64,000 nucleotides of DNA from assembly GCA_024234505.1 (NCBI GenBank), contig JACKOD010000003.1, positions 613,501 to 677,500 on the forward strand. The letters are read 5' to 3'. The position numbers and the translations under genes were made by a program. The notes under the pieces are model-generated. The model made no database searches and had not been told where the DNA came from. It worked only from the letters and a program-made list of their open reading frames with translations. This stretch comes from Hahellaceae bacterium. Lineage in GTDB: Bacteria > Pseudomonadota > Gammaproteobacteria > Pseudomonadales > Oleiphilaceae. Of the stretch, positions 7,760 to 15,430 are shown piece after piece; positions within the stretch are counted from its first letter, which is position 1; every line of letters starts with the position of its first letter.

Positions 7760-9826
7760 TTAACCTTGCAGCAATTGGAGTACTTGTTGTGGTTGACCAT
7801 TCGCCTGCGAAAGAATCGAAAGACCGGCCGACTGAAGTACCTGTGTCCGTGAAAGCTCTGCCGTTTCTGCGGCAAAATCAGCGTCACGAATCCGCGAGTT
7901 GGCGGCAGAGATGTTCTCAGCGGTGATAGCCTGATTGGATATGGTTGATTCAAAGCGGTTCTGAATAGCACCCAGATTCGCTCGCTGGAAGTTGATCGCA
8001 TTGAGTGCGTTATCGACTGCAGCCAATGCGTCAAGCGCACCCTGAACGGTCGACACGTCAATATCTTTAACAAGCTGGCCCGACTGATTTGAACCGTAGG
8101 TTCCAACGTCATATCCCACTTCATCAATATTTCCGGTCAAAGTACCTAATTCGATGACGCCTGCGGATTCCAGCGTAATGGTGCTTCTTACCAGCGCCGA
8201 CGAGTTGGCTGTCGCCACCAGGCCGAGTTCGGCACCGTCGATGTTCCCTGTGTAGGCGGTACCGACAGAAATATTGCGGCCATCCTCCGCGATCAGGCGG
8301 AAGGTGTTACCAAAGGCTTCGGCTTTCACACCGGACTGACCAGCTTTGTTGTTGATTGCGGTTACGACGGTACGTTGAATATCGGCAACAGTATCGTTTG
8401 AGCTATAGGCAATATTGATCTGTACACCATTAATGGTGAAACTTCCCGCTTCGGAACTCGCCGTAACGATACTGGTGGCAGTAAGTATGGTGTTGTTAAC
8501 TTTTGCCGTAACGCCGGTTTTGTCAGAAATCTTATTGATGGCAACGGCTTTTGCGATGGCGCTGGCATCGTTCCCGGTGCTCGACGCGGTATCGTAGTTG
8601 GACTGGGTGGGGCCCACAGGGACGCCATTGACAACCATGTCGCCTGCCGCGAGTGGATTAGCTGAAACAGTTCCGCTGATCGCGCCGCTGTTATTGCCGC
8701 TAAAAGTACCCACCGACAAACCGGCATTGCTGATATTACCGGTGCTGGTATCCAGAGAGATATCGGAGCCATCGCGTGACAGCAAAGTAAAGGTTCCCAC
8801 ATAGGTGGTGGCCGCTGCTGCGGTGGCATCTGGCAAACCATAGACGCTGGCATTTCCGCCGGTGGTTTGTAACACAATATTCCGGCCATCGCTGGCAACC
8901 AGCTTCACACCGGTGGTCGGGTTGCCATCGAATACGGCGGTTACACCTGTTTGTCCTGTTTTTTCGTTGATTGCCGCCACAACATTAGTCAGGTTAACCT
9001 GGGCAGAGAGCGAAGAGGTGATAGATACATTCACGCCCACACTGTTAATTGTGATCGTAGCAGTGGTAGATAGTGCCACATCGTAAGAGGTGGTGCCCCC
9101 GACAGAGGTACCATTGATTTCAGCGGTGATTCCGGTCAAATCGCTCTTTTTATTGATGGCGGCTGCCTTGGCAATCGCGCTCTGATTTTGGTTGGCACTG
9201 GAGAACGCATCATCCACGCCGGTAGACGCACCGATCGCGATACCGTTAATGACCAGATCGCCGGCAACCATGGCATTGGTCGATGCGTCAGAAGTCATAC
9301 CGTCGGTTTGCGCTGCGCCTAACTGATCTACGGTCGCTCCGGAAATTCCAAAGGTTACGCGTTCGCCGTCGTTCGCTCCAATCTGGAAAGTGACGTCGGT
9401 AAAGGTGCCATCAAGCAACTTGGTGCCGTTAAAGTTGGTTTGTTCCGAAACCCGCTTGATCTCGGACTTGAGCTGCTGCACTTCTTCATTAAGTGCTTCG
9501 CGATCGATGCTGCTGTTGGTTGCGTTGGCGGACTGAAGCGCCAGCTCCCGTATACGTAGCAGGTTGCTACTCATCGCACCTAACGCACCTTCCGCCGTTT
9601 GAGAAAGGGAAACCCCGTCTCCCGCGTTGCGTATCGCCACATTCAGACCTTTTACCTGAGAGGTAAAGCGGGTCGAAATAGCCAGACCGGCGGCGTCGTC
9701 TTTCGCGCTGTTAATTCTAAGACCAGATGACAGACGAGCCAGGGCAGTTTGGTTCGCCGATTGTGATCGATCCAAATTTCTTTGCGCGTTAATCGACGCA
9801 ATATTGGTATTGATTATCTGAGGCAT
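7760..9826 (-). CDS. fliC: Flagellin A, very long, with duplicated variable modules
   Basis: A structural subunit of the flagellar filament, 688 residues against about 270-500 in most bacteria. The N terminus (MPQIINTNIASINAQRNL, residues 1-170) and the last 90 residues (ANSRIRDADFAAETA, ending QQVLQLLQG) are the conserved D0/D1 coiled-coil domains. The central region holds two related modules, near residues 188-330 and 395-540, each with a GDLVING/GDMVVNG start, an AIAKAxAINKxSDxTGxTA stretch, and an AEDGRNI or ASDGRNI hook-IN-like segment. This looks like an internal duplication that enlarges the exposed D2/D3 part. An exact sigma-54 site lies upstream (9964-9978). The neighbouring maf, flaG, fliD, fliS and pse genes indicate a glycosylated filament. 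A second, divergent paralogue is at 12631-14772. Confidence 0.97.
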   Translation of the reverse strand: MPQIINTNIASINAQRNLDRSQSANQTALARLSSGLRINSAKDDAAGLAISTRFTSQVKGLNVAIRNAGDGVSLSQTAEGALGAMSSNLLRIRELALQSANATNSSIDREALNEEVQQLKSEIKRVSEQTNFNGTKLLDGTFTDVTFQIGANDGERVTFGISGATVDQLGAAQTDGMTSDASTNAMVAGDLVINGIAIGASTGVDDAFSSANQNQSAIAKAAAINKKSDLTGITAEINGTSVGGTTSYDVALSTTATITINSVGVNVSITSSLSAQVNLTNVVAAINEKTGQTGVTAVFDGNPTTGVKLVASDGRNIVLQTTGGNASVYGLPDATAAAATTYVGTFTLLSRDGSDISLDTSTGNISNAGLSVGTFSGNNSGAISGTVSANPLAAGDMVVNGVPVGPTQSNYDTASSTGNDASAIAKAVAINKISDKTGVTAKVNNTILTATSIVTASSEAGSFTINGVQINIAYSSNDTVADIQRTVVTAINNKAGQSGVKAEAFGNTFRLIAEDGRNISVGTAYTGNIDGAELGLVATANSSALVRSTITLESAGVIELGTLTGNIDEVGYDVGTYGSNQSGQLVKDIDVSTVQGALDALAAVDNALNAINFQRANLGAIQNRFESTISNQAITAENISAANSRIRDADFAAETAELSRTQVLQSAGLSILSQANGQPQQVLQLLQG

Positions 9827-9963
9827 AACTTCCCCCTAACTCTCCAAGATACCCGTCATCAGAATTCGGTCTGTTTTGTCCGTTTCCGTTTGTCGGCTTT
9901 TTAATCAGTTGCCTATTTTTATGCCGTGACTTTTAAAGGTCTCAGCGCTTGCAAAAAATAAAA

Positions 9964-9979
9964 GCAACCGCTGTGCCAA
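9964..9979 (-). promoter_or_regulatory. Sigma-54 promoter of flagellin A
   Basis: Read on the minus strand the sequence is TTGGCAC-AGCGG-TTGC, an exact match to the RpoN consensus TGGCAC-N5-TTGC (-24/-12). Predicted transcription begins near 9953, giving a leader of about 126 bases to the ATG at 9826. Such a site requires an RpoN-dependent activator (FleQ/FleR type in polar-flagellate gammaproteobacteria), not encoded in this window. Confidence 0.88.
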
Positions 9980-10206
9980 AGTTGAACAAAAAATAAAAAC
10001 AATAATAAAAACAAGTAAATAGTGAGCTGTTAGAGTGCGTTATAAAAGATGATGACACGGTTGTGAAAATAATTGCCGGTTATTTGACGGGGTAATTTTG
10101 CCGTTTTCGGCGTGTCATTGCCGCTTTTATGTTGCCGCATTGGTGAGGCGGTAGAGCGTTGTTATTGGAATATTGCGCGGAGTGAGGATTTTTAAGCGGT
10201 TGCGTA

Positions 10207-10233
10207 TCAATGACGCAAGAATTGCGCCGATAT
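10207..10233 (+). promoter_or_regulatory. FliA (sigma-28) promoter candidate for maf
   Basis: GCCGATAT at 10226-10233 matches seven of eight -10 positions. TCAAT at 10207-10211 stands 14 bases upstream in the -35 position. The spacing is the same as in the other FliA-type sites here, but the -35 half is weaker than the one before fliS. The leader to the maf start would be about 110 bases. Confidence 0.5.
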
Positions 10234-10351
10234 GACTTATATCGGCCAACAATTTGCATGGTTAGCAATAGTAATGAAATATGAAGATTTTTTCGTGGTG
10301 CGAGGTTTAGCGCGTCTGTATCGACTAAGCTGTACCTAGGTTATTAAATGT

Positions 10352-12445
10352 ATGCCCATTGTGAGATGTAATAGCGAAATGACTGACCCACAAGCAATAT
10401 TCAAAAAGTTTAATGATAGACGAGAAGCCAATCTGGCTTTTTTTGAAAAGCGATTCAAGCCTATTTACGACTACTTTAAAGACTATAAGCTGGCAGATGC
10501 GAAGATCAATATACTGACTGAAACCGAAGAGGTCGATCTTTGGCGGGATGGTGTCTCTGTTTATAACGGTACCGCCAAAAAGCAGGCAGAAGAAGAAGTT
10601 ATCGAATTTAAAAAGGCCTATTCGGAAGGGAGTACGGTGATTTCGTTTGTGCCACCCTTTGCCGACGATTACCGTAATCCTCGTTTTATGGCTCGCGCTG
10701 TCGATCGATTGATTAAAAAGTCCCCCCTGACAAAAGCTTCGTACCGCGGATACAAGGTGCCGGATTTCTACCCGGCAATTGCGTTTATGGGGGTAGGGCT
10801 GGGATACCACATTGAAAAGTTTCTGGAAGAGTCCTATGTCAACGCGATCTATATTCTGGAGCCAGAATTGGATAATTTTGCCGCCAGCCTGTATGCGATT
10901 GACTGGGTCAAGATTTGCGAAGGGAGAAATGAGAAGGAAGGAGCCACTATTCACTTTTTAGTTGGCAAACCTAATGACAAGGAGAACGAGGACTATGTCC
11001 TGTGGGGAGTGTTATGGAATGCGTTAATTAAAAACTGTCCTGCGTTCCCCATCATGACGCTGTTTTTCAATCATGATCGAAGTCCTCGCTATGACAAAAT
11101 TTCAGACAAGATCAATGACGATCTGCTCGTCTTTATGATGTCCTGGGGTAACTACGATGATGAGCTTAACCAGCTCAATCAGGCAATCCACAATTTGATG
11201 GGGGGAATGAAAATTATCCCTAAACCAAAACCAGGGTATGAGCAGCTCCCGGTGGTAGTGGTGGGGTCGGGACCTTCGCTGGATGACCGCATTGAATCGC
11301 TGAAGCAGGTACGTGACAGTGTCTTTCTGATTTCCTGTGGCTCATCCTTAAAGCCGCTGTATGCTAACGGGATCAAACCGGATATCCACGTTGAACTGGA
11401 GTGCGACTATTTAATGGTCGACTACCTCAAACAGCTGAATGATCCGGAATATATTAAGTCACTGAAAATTGTCGGTCCCTCTCATTTGAACCCTGTACTA
11501 TTTAGCTGGTTTGGTGAGCAACGTTGCTATTTCAAAAAAGAAAGCGGTATATCTTCGCTTTTCGGTCGGGAAGACGACATCGTCGAAGATGGCACGCCCA
11601 CCTGTACCAATCTGGCACTGGCGCTCGCCTGTCACTATCGCTTTGAACATATCTATCTGTTCGGGATGGATTTCGGTTTTCATTCCATCGAAAAGCACCA
11701 CTCTGCAGACTCCGCCTATTATGAAGAAGGCGCGCTGGATGCGGTTTTGGAAGATGTTTTGTCTATCAGCAAGACAGAAACCTTTTTTGTAGACGGCGTA
11801 GATGGGAACAAGCTTTTAACAACGCCGGCTTTCTTCACTGCCAAGCGCAAAGCGGAGCACCTGGTTCGTAATATTGCCGATGTTGGTGTGACGGTACACA
11901 ACTGCTCCAACGGCGCGTTGATTGATAGAGCGCTATGGATGTCACCCGAAGAATTTGTCGAACAGGTCGGGCAGGTCAAACCCGGTATGTCCGGGAAGTT
12001 TCTGGGTTACTTGTTCGGTGACCAATGCCGCCAGATTACCCAGGCCGAGATGGATCGCGCGATACAGCTATTGATTCATACCATGGATGAGTTTGTCAGC
12101 GACATGAAAAAAATGCTGAACGAGCCATTAGATGATGTGAAGCAACTGACCAAATGCTGCTATCGACTCAACTGGTATATGGAAGACATTGTGCAGCCCC
12201 GCGTCAGAGAGTTTTATTTCTTAACGCGCGGTGCGGTACGTCATTTTCTTTATGTCGGCTTTTCTCATGCGCTTGGATTGTGGGATGAAGGTGAGCGCGA
12301 TGCCTTTATTAAAGTCTGGCAGCAGGACTTTAATGCATTCCTTGATGATATCAGTGCCCATTTCCGTCGGATCGTAACCAAGAAATTTGACGCTAAAACA
12401 GACAGTTGGCTTACCAAGTCAATCATGCATGACGAAGATGCCTGA
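10352..12445 (+). CDS. maf: Maf-family (DUF115) flagellin nonulosonate glycosyltransferase
   Basis: Maf proteins transfer pseudaminic or legionaminic acid to serine/threonine of flagellin in the cytoplasm before export. The protein is 697 residues. The central DUF115/MptE-like domain shows VVVVGSGPSLDDRIESL (about residue 300), LISCGSSLKPL, and a GIKPDIHVELE strand, followed by the GTPTCTNLALALA helix and LFGMDFGF. The N-terminal 250 residues hold the helical and Rossmann-like Maf N domain (VGLGYHIEKFLEE, YILEPELDNF). The start is uncertain: ATG 10352 or ATG 10379 (beginning MTDPQAIFKKF), both with weak ribosome sites. It sits between two oppositely oriented flagellins in the same island as pseG, pseI and pseH, which supplies the activated sugar pathway. 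Confidence 0.92.
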   Translation: MPIVRCNSEMTDPQAIFKKFNDRREANLAFFEKRFKPIYDYFKDYKLADAKINILTETEEVDLWRDGVSVYNGTAKKQAEEEVIEFKKAYSEGSTVISFVPPFADDYRNPRFMARAVDRLIKKSPLTKASYRGYKVPDFYPAIAFMGVGLGYHIEKFLEESYVNAIYILEPELDNFAASLYAIDWVKICEGRNEKEGATIHFLVGKPNDKENEDYVLWGVLWNALIKNCPAFPIMTLFFNHDRSPRYDKISDKINDDLLVFMMSWGNYDDELNQLNQAIHNLMGGMKIIPKPKPGYEQLPVVVVGSGPSLDDRIESLKQVRDSVFLISCGSSLKPLYANGIKPDIHVELECDYLMVDYLKQLNDPEYIKSLKIVGPSHLNPVLFSWFGEQRCYFKKESGISSLFGREDDIVEDGTPTCTNLALALACHYRFEHIYLFGMDFGFHSIEKHHSADSAYYEEGALDAVLEDVLSISKTETFFVDGVDGNKLLTTPAFFTAKRKAEHLVRNIADVGVTVHNCSNGALIDRALWMSPEEFVEQVGQVKPGMSGKFLGYLFGDQCRQITQAEMDRAIQLLIHTMDEFVSDMKKMLNEPLDDVKQLTKCCYRLNWYMEDIVQPRVREFYFLTRGAVRHFLYVGFSHALGLWDEGERDAFIKVWQQDFNAFLDDISAHFRRIVTKKFDAKTDSWLTKSIMHDEDA

Positions 12446-12493
12446 TTTTCTTTGTAAATTTACAAAAGGTTACAAAATAGGCTGAATTATTTC

Positions 12494-12520
12494 TCAAGTA
12501 TTTTTTTTTCGTGACGCTAA
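12494..12520 (+). promoter_or_regulatory. FliA (sigma-28) promoter candidate for flagellin B
   Basis: TCAAGTAT (12494-12501) is followed after 11 bases by GACGCTAA (12513-12520), each matching about six of eight positions of TCAAGTTT-N11-GCCGATAA with exact spacing. The leader to the ATG at 12631 would be about 105 bases. No sigma-54 site was found in the 185-base gap. Confidence 0.5.
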
Positions 12521-12630
12521 CTAGGATAACAGGTGAGTGCTTAGAGACTGGTCAAGATTATCAGGCGTAAGCACAGAGCCTTTACTAAACCCTGCATCGC
12601 AGAGCGTAAAAGCTTTACTGGAGAAATATC

Positions 12631-14772
12631 ATGCCACAAATAATTAATACCAATATTGCCTCGCTCAACGCGCAGCGCAACTTGAACTCTTCCCAGCGTG
12701 CAAACTCCACGGCACTGGAGCGCCTTTCATCAGGTTTGCGGATTAACAGTGCTAAAGACGATGCAGCGGGATTAGCAATTTCCACACGTTTTGATTCACA
12801 GATTCGTGGTACCGGACAGGCGATTCGTAACTCAGGTGACGCGATCTCGCTGGCGCAAACCGCTGAAGGTGCCTTGAACTCCATGACCGCCAGCTTACAG
12901 CGTGTTCGTGAACTGGCGCTCCAATCGGCTAACGATACCAACACCGACATTGACCGTCAGGCACTTCAGGAAGAGGTGGATCAATTGGTTTCTGAGATAG
13001 ACAATATCTCTAAAACAACCAACTTTAACGGCAAAAAATTGCTGGATGGATCCTTCTCTAACTCTGTTTTCCAAACCGGTGCGAATGCGGGCGATACCAT
13101 TAGTGTCAGCATCGGTAAACTGGCGACCGATTCTCTGGGAACAGCCGGCGGGGCGGGTATTTCTGCCGTGACCGGAAGTACAACCGCAAGCGGTTCGTTT
13201 GTGGGTACTACCACTTCAGGTCAGGCACTGGTTTCTGGTGACTTGGTTATCAACGGAGTCGCGGTAGGCGCTTCCGTCGGTACAAGCGATACCTCTTCAA
13301 CGCACCAGGCAGCGTCTAGTGCGATTGCCAAAGCAGCGGCGATCAACGCGGTGTCAGAGCAAAGTGGTGTGGTGGCTACCGTGGATGGTACAACTGTTGC
13401 CGGTACTTCTTCTGGTGGTACGGTTGCGAACGTAACCAACGCGACCATCTTCATCAACAACGTTCAGGTTGAACTGGGCAACTCGACTACCCTCACTGCA
13501 GAGCAAAACTTGCAGGCAACGGCGAACGCCATCAATGCAAAATCTGCCCAAACCGGTGTAACTGCCGTGTTTAATGGCGATGCTGCAAATGGGGTGTCTC
13601 TGGTAGCCGAAGACGGTCGTAATATCGCGATCGGCGGAACAGCGGCGGGGATCACTGCCAAATTCGGTCTGGCGAGTAACACGGCCATTACGTCAACAAC
13701 CCAGGCGGGTGTAACCAGTAACTCAACTCAGGATGTGTTTGTTGGAACCTTCAACCTGTCAAGCGCTGACGGAAGTGACATCGGCTTGACAACCAATACT
13801 GGCGATATCGATCATGCCGGTTTTGAGGTAGGAACCTTTAGCGGTGTGAATAGTGGGGTCGTCAGTAATGGTGGCGCCATGGGGACGACCGCCAATGCGG
13901 GTATTTCCACCGGTGACCTGGTTATCAACGGGGTGGCCGTAGGTGCCAGCGTTTCAACAGATGATACGGCTTCCAGCGCCAGCAAGTCTGCCAGCGCGAT
14001 ATCCAAAGCCGCCGCCATTAACAAGGTTTCCGATCAGACAGGCGTAACCGCCGTTGTTAACGAAAACCGCATTAACTCAATCACTGATATCTCCGGCACA
14101 ACCGGTGGAACGGCAACCATCAATGGTGTGTCCATCACCACTTCGTATGCCACTGGTGATACCGTTGACGTGAAATTGGCGAACATTGTCTCGGCAATTA
14201 ATGCTAAGTCAGGTCAGACCGGCGTAACGGCAGAGGCGCTGGATGCGGATTCCTTCACACTGGTAGCCGCGGATGGACGCAATATCAGTCTGACGACAGG
14301 TTCAGCTTTTGGAGCGGTGGCGGATGCAGCAGATAACTCAACTTACGTGGGTTCTGTTACACTTAAAGCAGCGGGCACCATCGAGTTGTCGAGCAATACC
14401 AACAATATTGCACAATCGGGCTTCAAAGTGGGTAGCTACGGTTCGTCCGAGTCTGGCACCTTGTTGAAGGATATCGATATCACAACTGCTGAAGGTGCAA
14501 CCAAGGCAATCACGGCGATTGACAATGCAATCAAGACCATCTCGTCGAAAGTAGGTGAGTTGGGTGCGGTACAAAACCGCTTCCAGAATACCATTTCGAA
14601 CCTTGAGGTGAACAACGAAAACCTGAATGCAGCCAACAGCCGGATTCGGGATGCAGACTTCGCGGCAGAAACCGCCGCGCTGTCGAAGTCTCAGGTTCTG
14701 CAGCAAGCCGGTGTGTCAATCTTGGCCCAGGCGAACGCCAGACCACAGCAAGTGTTGTCTTTGCTCGGATAA
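12631..14772 (+). CDS. fliC: Flagellin B, very long, with duplicated variable modules
   Basis: A second filament subunit of 713 residues, even longer than flagellin A and transcribed in the opposite direction. The N terminus (MPQIINTNIASLNAQRNL) and C terminus (ANSRIRDADFAAETA, ending QQVLSLLG) are near copies of those of flagellin A. The centre has two modules beginning GDLVINGVAVGAS at about residues 203 and 428, each followed by an AIxKAAAINxVSxQ(S/T)GV stretch and a VAEDGRNI or VAADGRNI segment. So the same internal duplication is present in both paralogues and probably predates the gene duplication, or is kept alike by gene conversion. GGAGA stands upstream of the ATG. A terminator follows at 14801-14830, then flaG, fliD and fliS. 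Confidence 0.97.
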   Translation: MPQIINTNIASLNAQRNLNSSQRANSTALERLSSGLRINSAKDDAAGLAISTRFDSQIRGTGQAIRNSGDAISLAQTAEGALNSMTASLQRVRELALQSANDTNTDIDRQALQEEVDQLVSEIDNISKTTNFNGKKLLDGSFSNSVFQTGANAGDTISVSIGKLATDSLGTAGGAGISAVTGSTTASGSFVGTTTSGQALVSGDLVINGVAVGASVGTSDTSSTHQAASSAIAKAAAINAVSEQSGVVATVDGTTVAGTSSGGTVANVTNATIFINNVQVELGNSTTLTAEQNLQATANAINAKSAQTGVTAVFNGDAANGVSLVAEDGRNIAIGGTAAGITAKFGLASNTAITSTTQAGVTSNSTQDVFVGTFNLSSADGSDIGLTTNTGDIDHAGFEVGTFSGVNSGVVSNGGAMGTTANAGISTGDLVINGVAVGASVSTDDTASSASKSASAISKAAAINKVSDQTGVTAVVNENRINSITDISGTTGGTATINGVSITTSYATGDTVDVKLANIVSAINAKSGQTGVTAEALDADSFTLVAADGRNISLTTGSAFGAVADAADNSTYVGSVTLKAAGTIELSSNTNNIAQSGFKVGSYGSSESGTLLKDIDITTAEGATKAITAIDNAIKTISSKVGELGAVQNRFQNTISNLEVNNENLNAANSRIRDADFAAETAALSKSQVLQQAGVSILAQANARPQQVLSLLG

Positions 14773-14800
14773 GGGGTTGAACTGAGCGAGTAATTCGGGG

Positions 14801-14830
14801 CCGACATCGGGTAAAACTGATGTCGGTTTT
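14801..14830 (+). terminator. Terminator after flagellin B
   Basis: A perfect 8-bp stem (CCGACATC at 14801-14808 with GATGTCGG at 14819-14826), 10-base loop, then TTTT. It lies 28 bases after the flagellin stop. Confidence 0.85.
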
Positions 14831-14860
14831 CGAGTTAGCTCAACCAGTAAGAGGTGAGTT

Positions 14861-15286
14861 ATGAATGACGTAAAACTAGGAAATATCGATCTGGCGCGAA
14901 CCGCCAGGCAGCCTGCGTCGGCACCTCAGACCAAGTCCCGCCAGGTAGAGGCGTATAGCGTGGATCAGGGTTCAGGTTCTGAACCTAAAAAGTCTGTTGA
15001 GCAACAAGAGATGGAAACGGTGCGTGCAGCGATTCAGTCTCGAAAAGCCGATAAGGAAAAGACTGAGCAAATGCAGGAAGCGGTGACACGCCTGAATGAC
15101 TATGTTCAGTCTACACAGCGCGACTTGCAGTTTACGTTAGACAATGAGTCTGGACGTACCGTCGTGACGGTGCTGGATCGAAACACAAATGAAGTTGTAC
15201 GTCAGATTCCTGACGATGTGGCATTGAAGCTGGCGCGCAACTTGCAACAAGATGAACCACTGAGCTTATTTAACGTAAAAGTGTAA
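14861..15286 (+). CDS. flaG: FlaG-family flagellar protein
   Basis: A small protein of 141 residues. The N-terminal 70 residues are polar, low-complexity and probably disordered. Residues about 75-141 form the FlaG domain: TRLNDYVQSTQRDLQFTL, SGRTVVTVLDRNTNEVVRQIP and a final DDVALKLARNL helix. FlaG proteins influence filament length and often stand between flagellin and fliD in polar-flagellate bacteria, as here; the biochemical role is not settled. AGAGGTGA precedes the ATG by about 4 bases. It is read either through the flagellin B terminator or from an unseen promoter. Two hairpins follow its stop codon. Confidence 0.88.
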   Translation: MNDVKLGNIDLARTARQPASAPQTKSRQVEAYSVDQGSGSEPKKSVEQQEMETVRAAIQSRKADKEKTEQMQEAVTRLNDYVQSTQRDLQFTLDNESGRTVVTVLDRNTNEVVRQIPDDVALKLARNLQQDEPLSLFNVKV

Positions 15287-15343
15287 AAGCGGCAAATGTT
15301 TACACTTTTTTACAGGGCAGGACTCAAGTCTTGCCCTGTTTTT
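15277..15343 (+). terminator. Tandem terminators after flaG
   Basis: The first hairpin (15277-15287 with 15299-15309, 11 bp, AAAAGTGTAAA type) spans the flaG stop codon and ends in a T-run. The second (15313-15323 with 15328-15338, CAGGGCAGGAC type with one G-U pair) is followed by TTTTT at 15339-15343. The -35 of the fliD promoter candidate starts in the loop of the second hairpin. Confidence 0.85.
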
Positions 15344-15351
15344 GCCGATAT
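15324..15351 (+). promoter_or_regulatory. FliA (sigma-28) promoter candidate for fliD
   Basis: TCAAG at 15324-15328 and GCCGATAT at 15344-15351 are 15 bases apart, close to the FliA layout. The -35 overlaps the second flaG terminator hairpin, so termination and initiation signals are packed together. The leader to the fliD ATG is about 75 bases. Confidence 0.6.
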
Positions 15352-15430
15352 AGTTAATAGGTCGCGTATTTTGGAATTGCACAAATGCGATTGCCTTTTA
15401 ATTGGCGGCAAGTAACGTAGGTGTTTCATC

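Larger units (their letters stand above)
9827..10351. other. 525-bp divergent regulatory region between flagellin A and maf
   Basis: No convincing gene is present. The left part carries the sigma-54 site for flagellin A (minus strand, 9964-9978) in an A-rich setting. The right part carries a sigma-28 candidate for maf (10207-10233). The stretch from about 10020 to 10200 shows nothing else recognised; a short minus-strand frame at 10080-10268 has no ribosome site or family resemblance. Confidence 0.6.

Noticed and set aside
8362..8898. Long alternative frame on the same strand inside flagellin A
   Set aside because: It is a shifted reading of the repetitive flagellin sequence, proline- and methionine-rich with no start signal.
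15371..15398. Sigma-54-like site before fliD
   Set aside because: The TTGCAC and TTGC halves are eight bases apart instead of five, and a sigma-28 candidate fits better.
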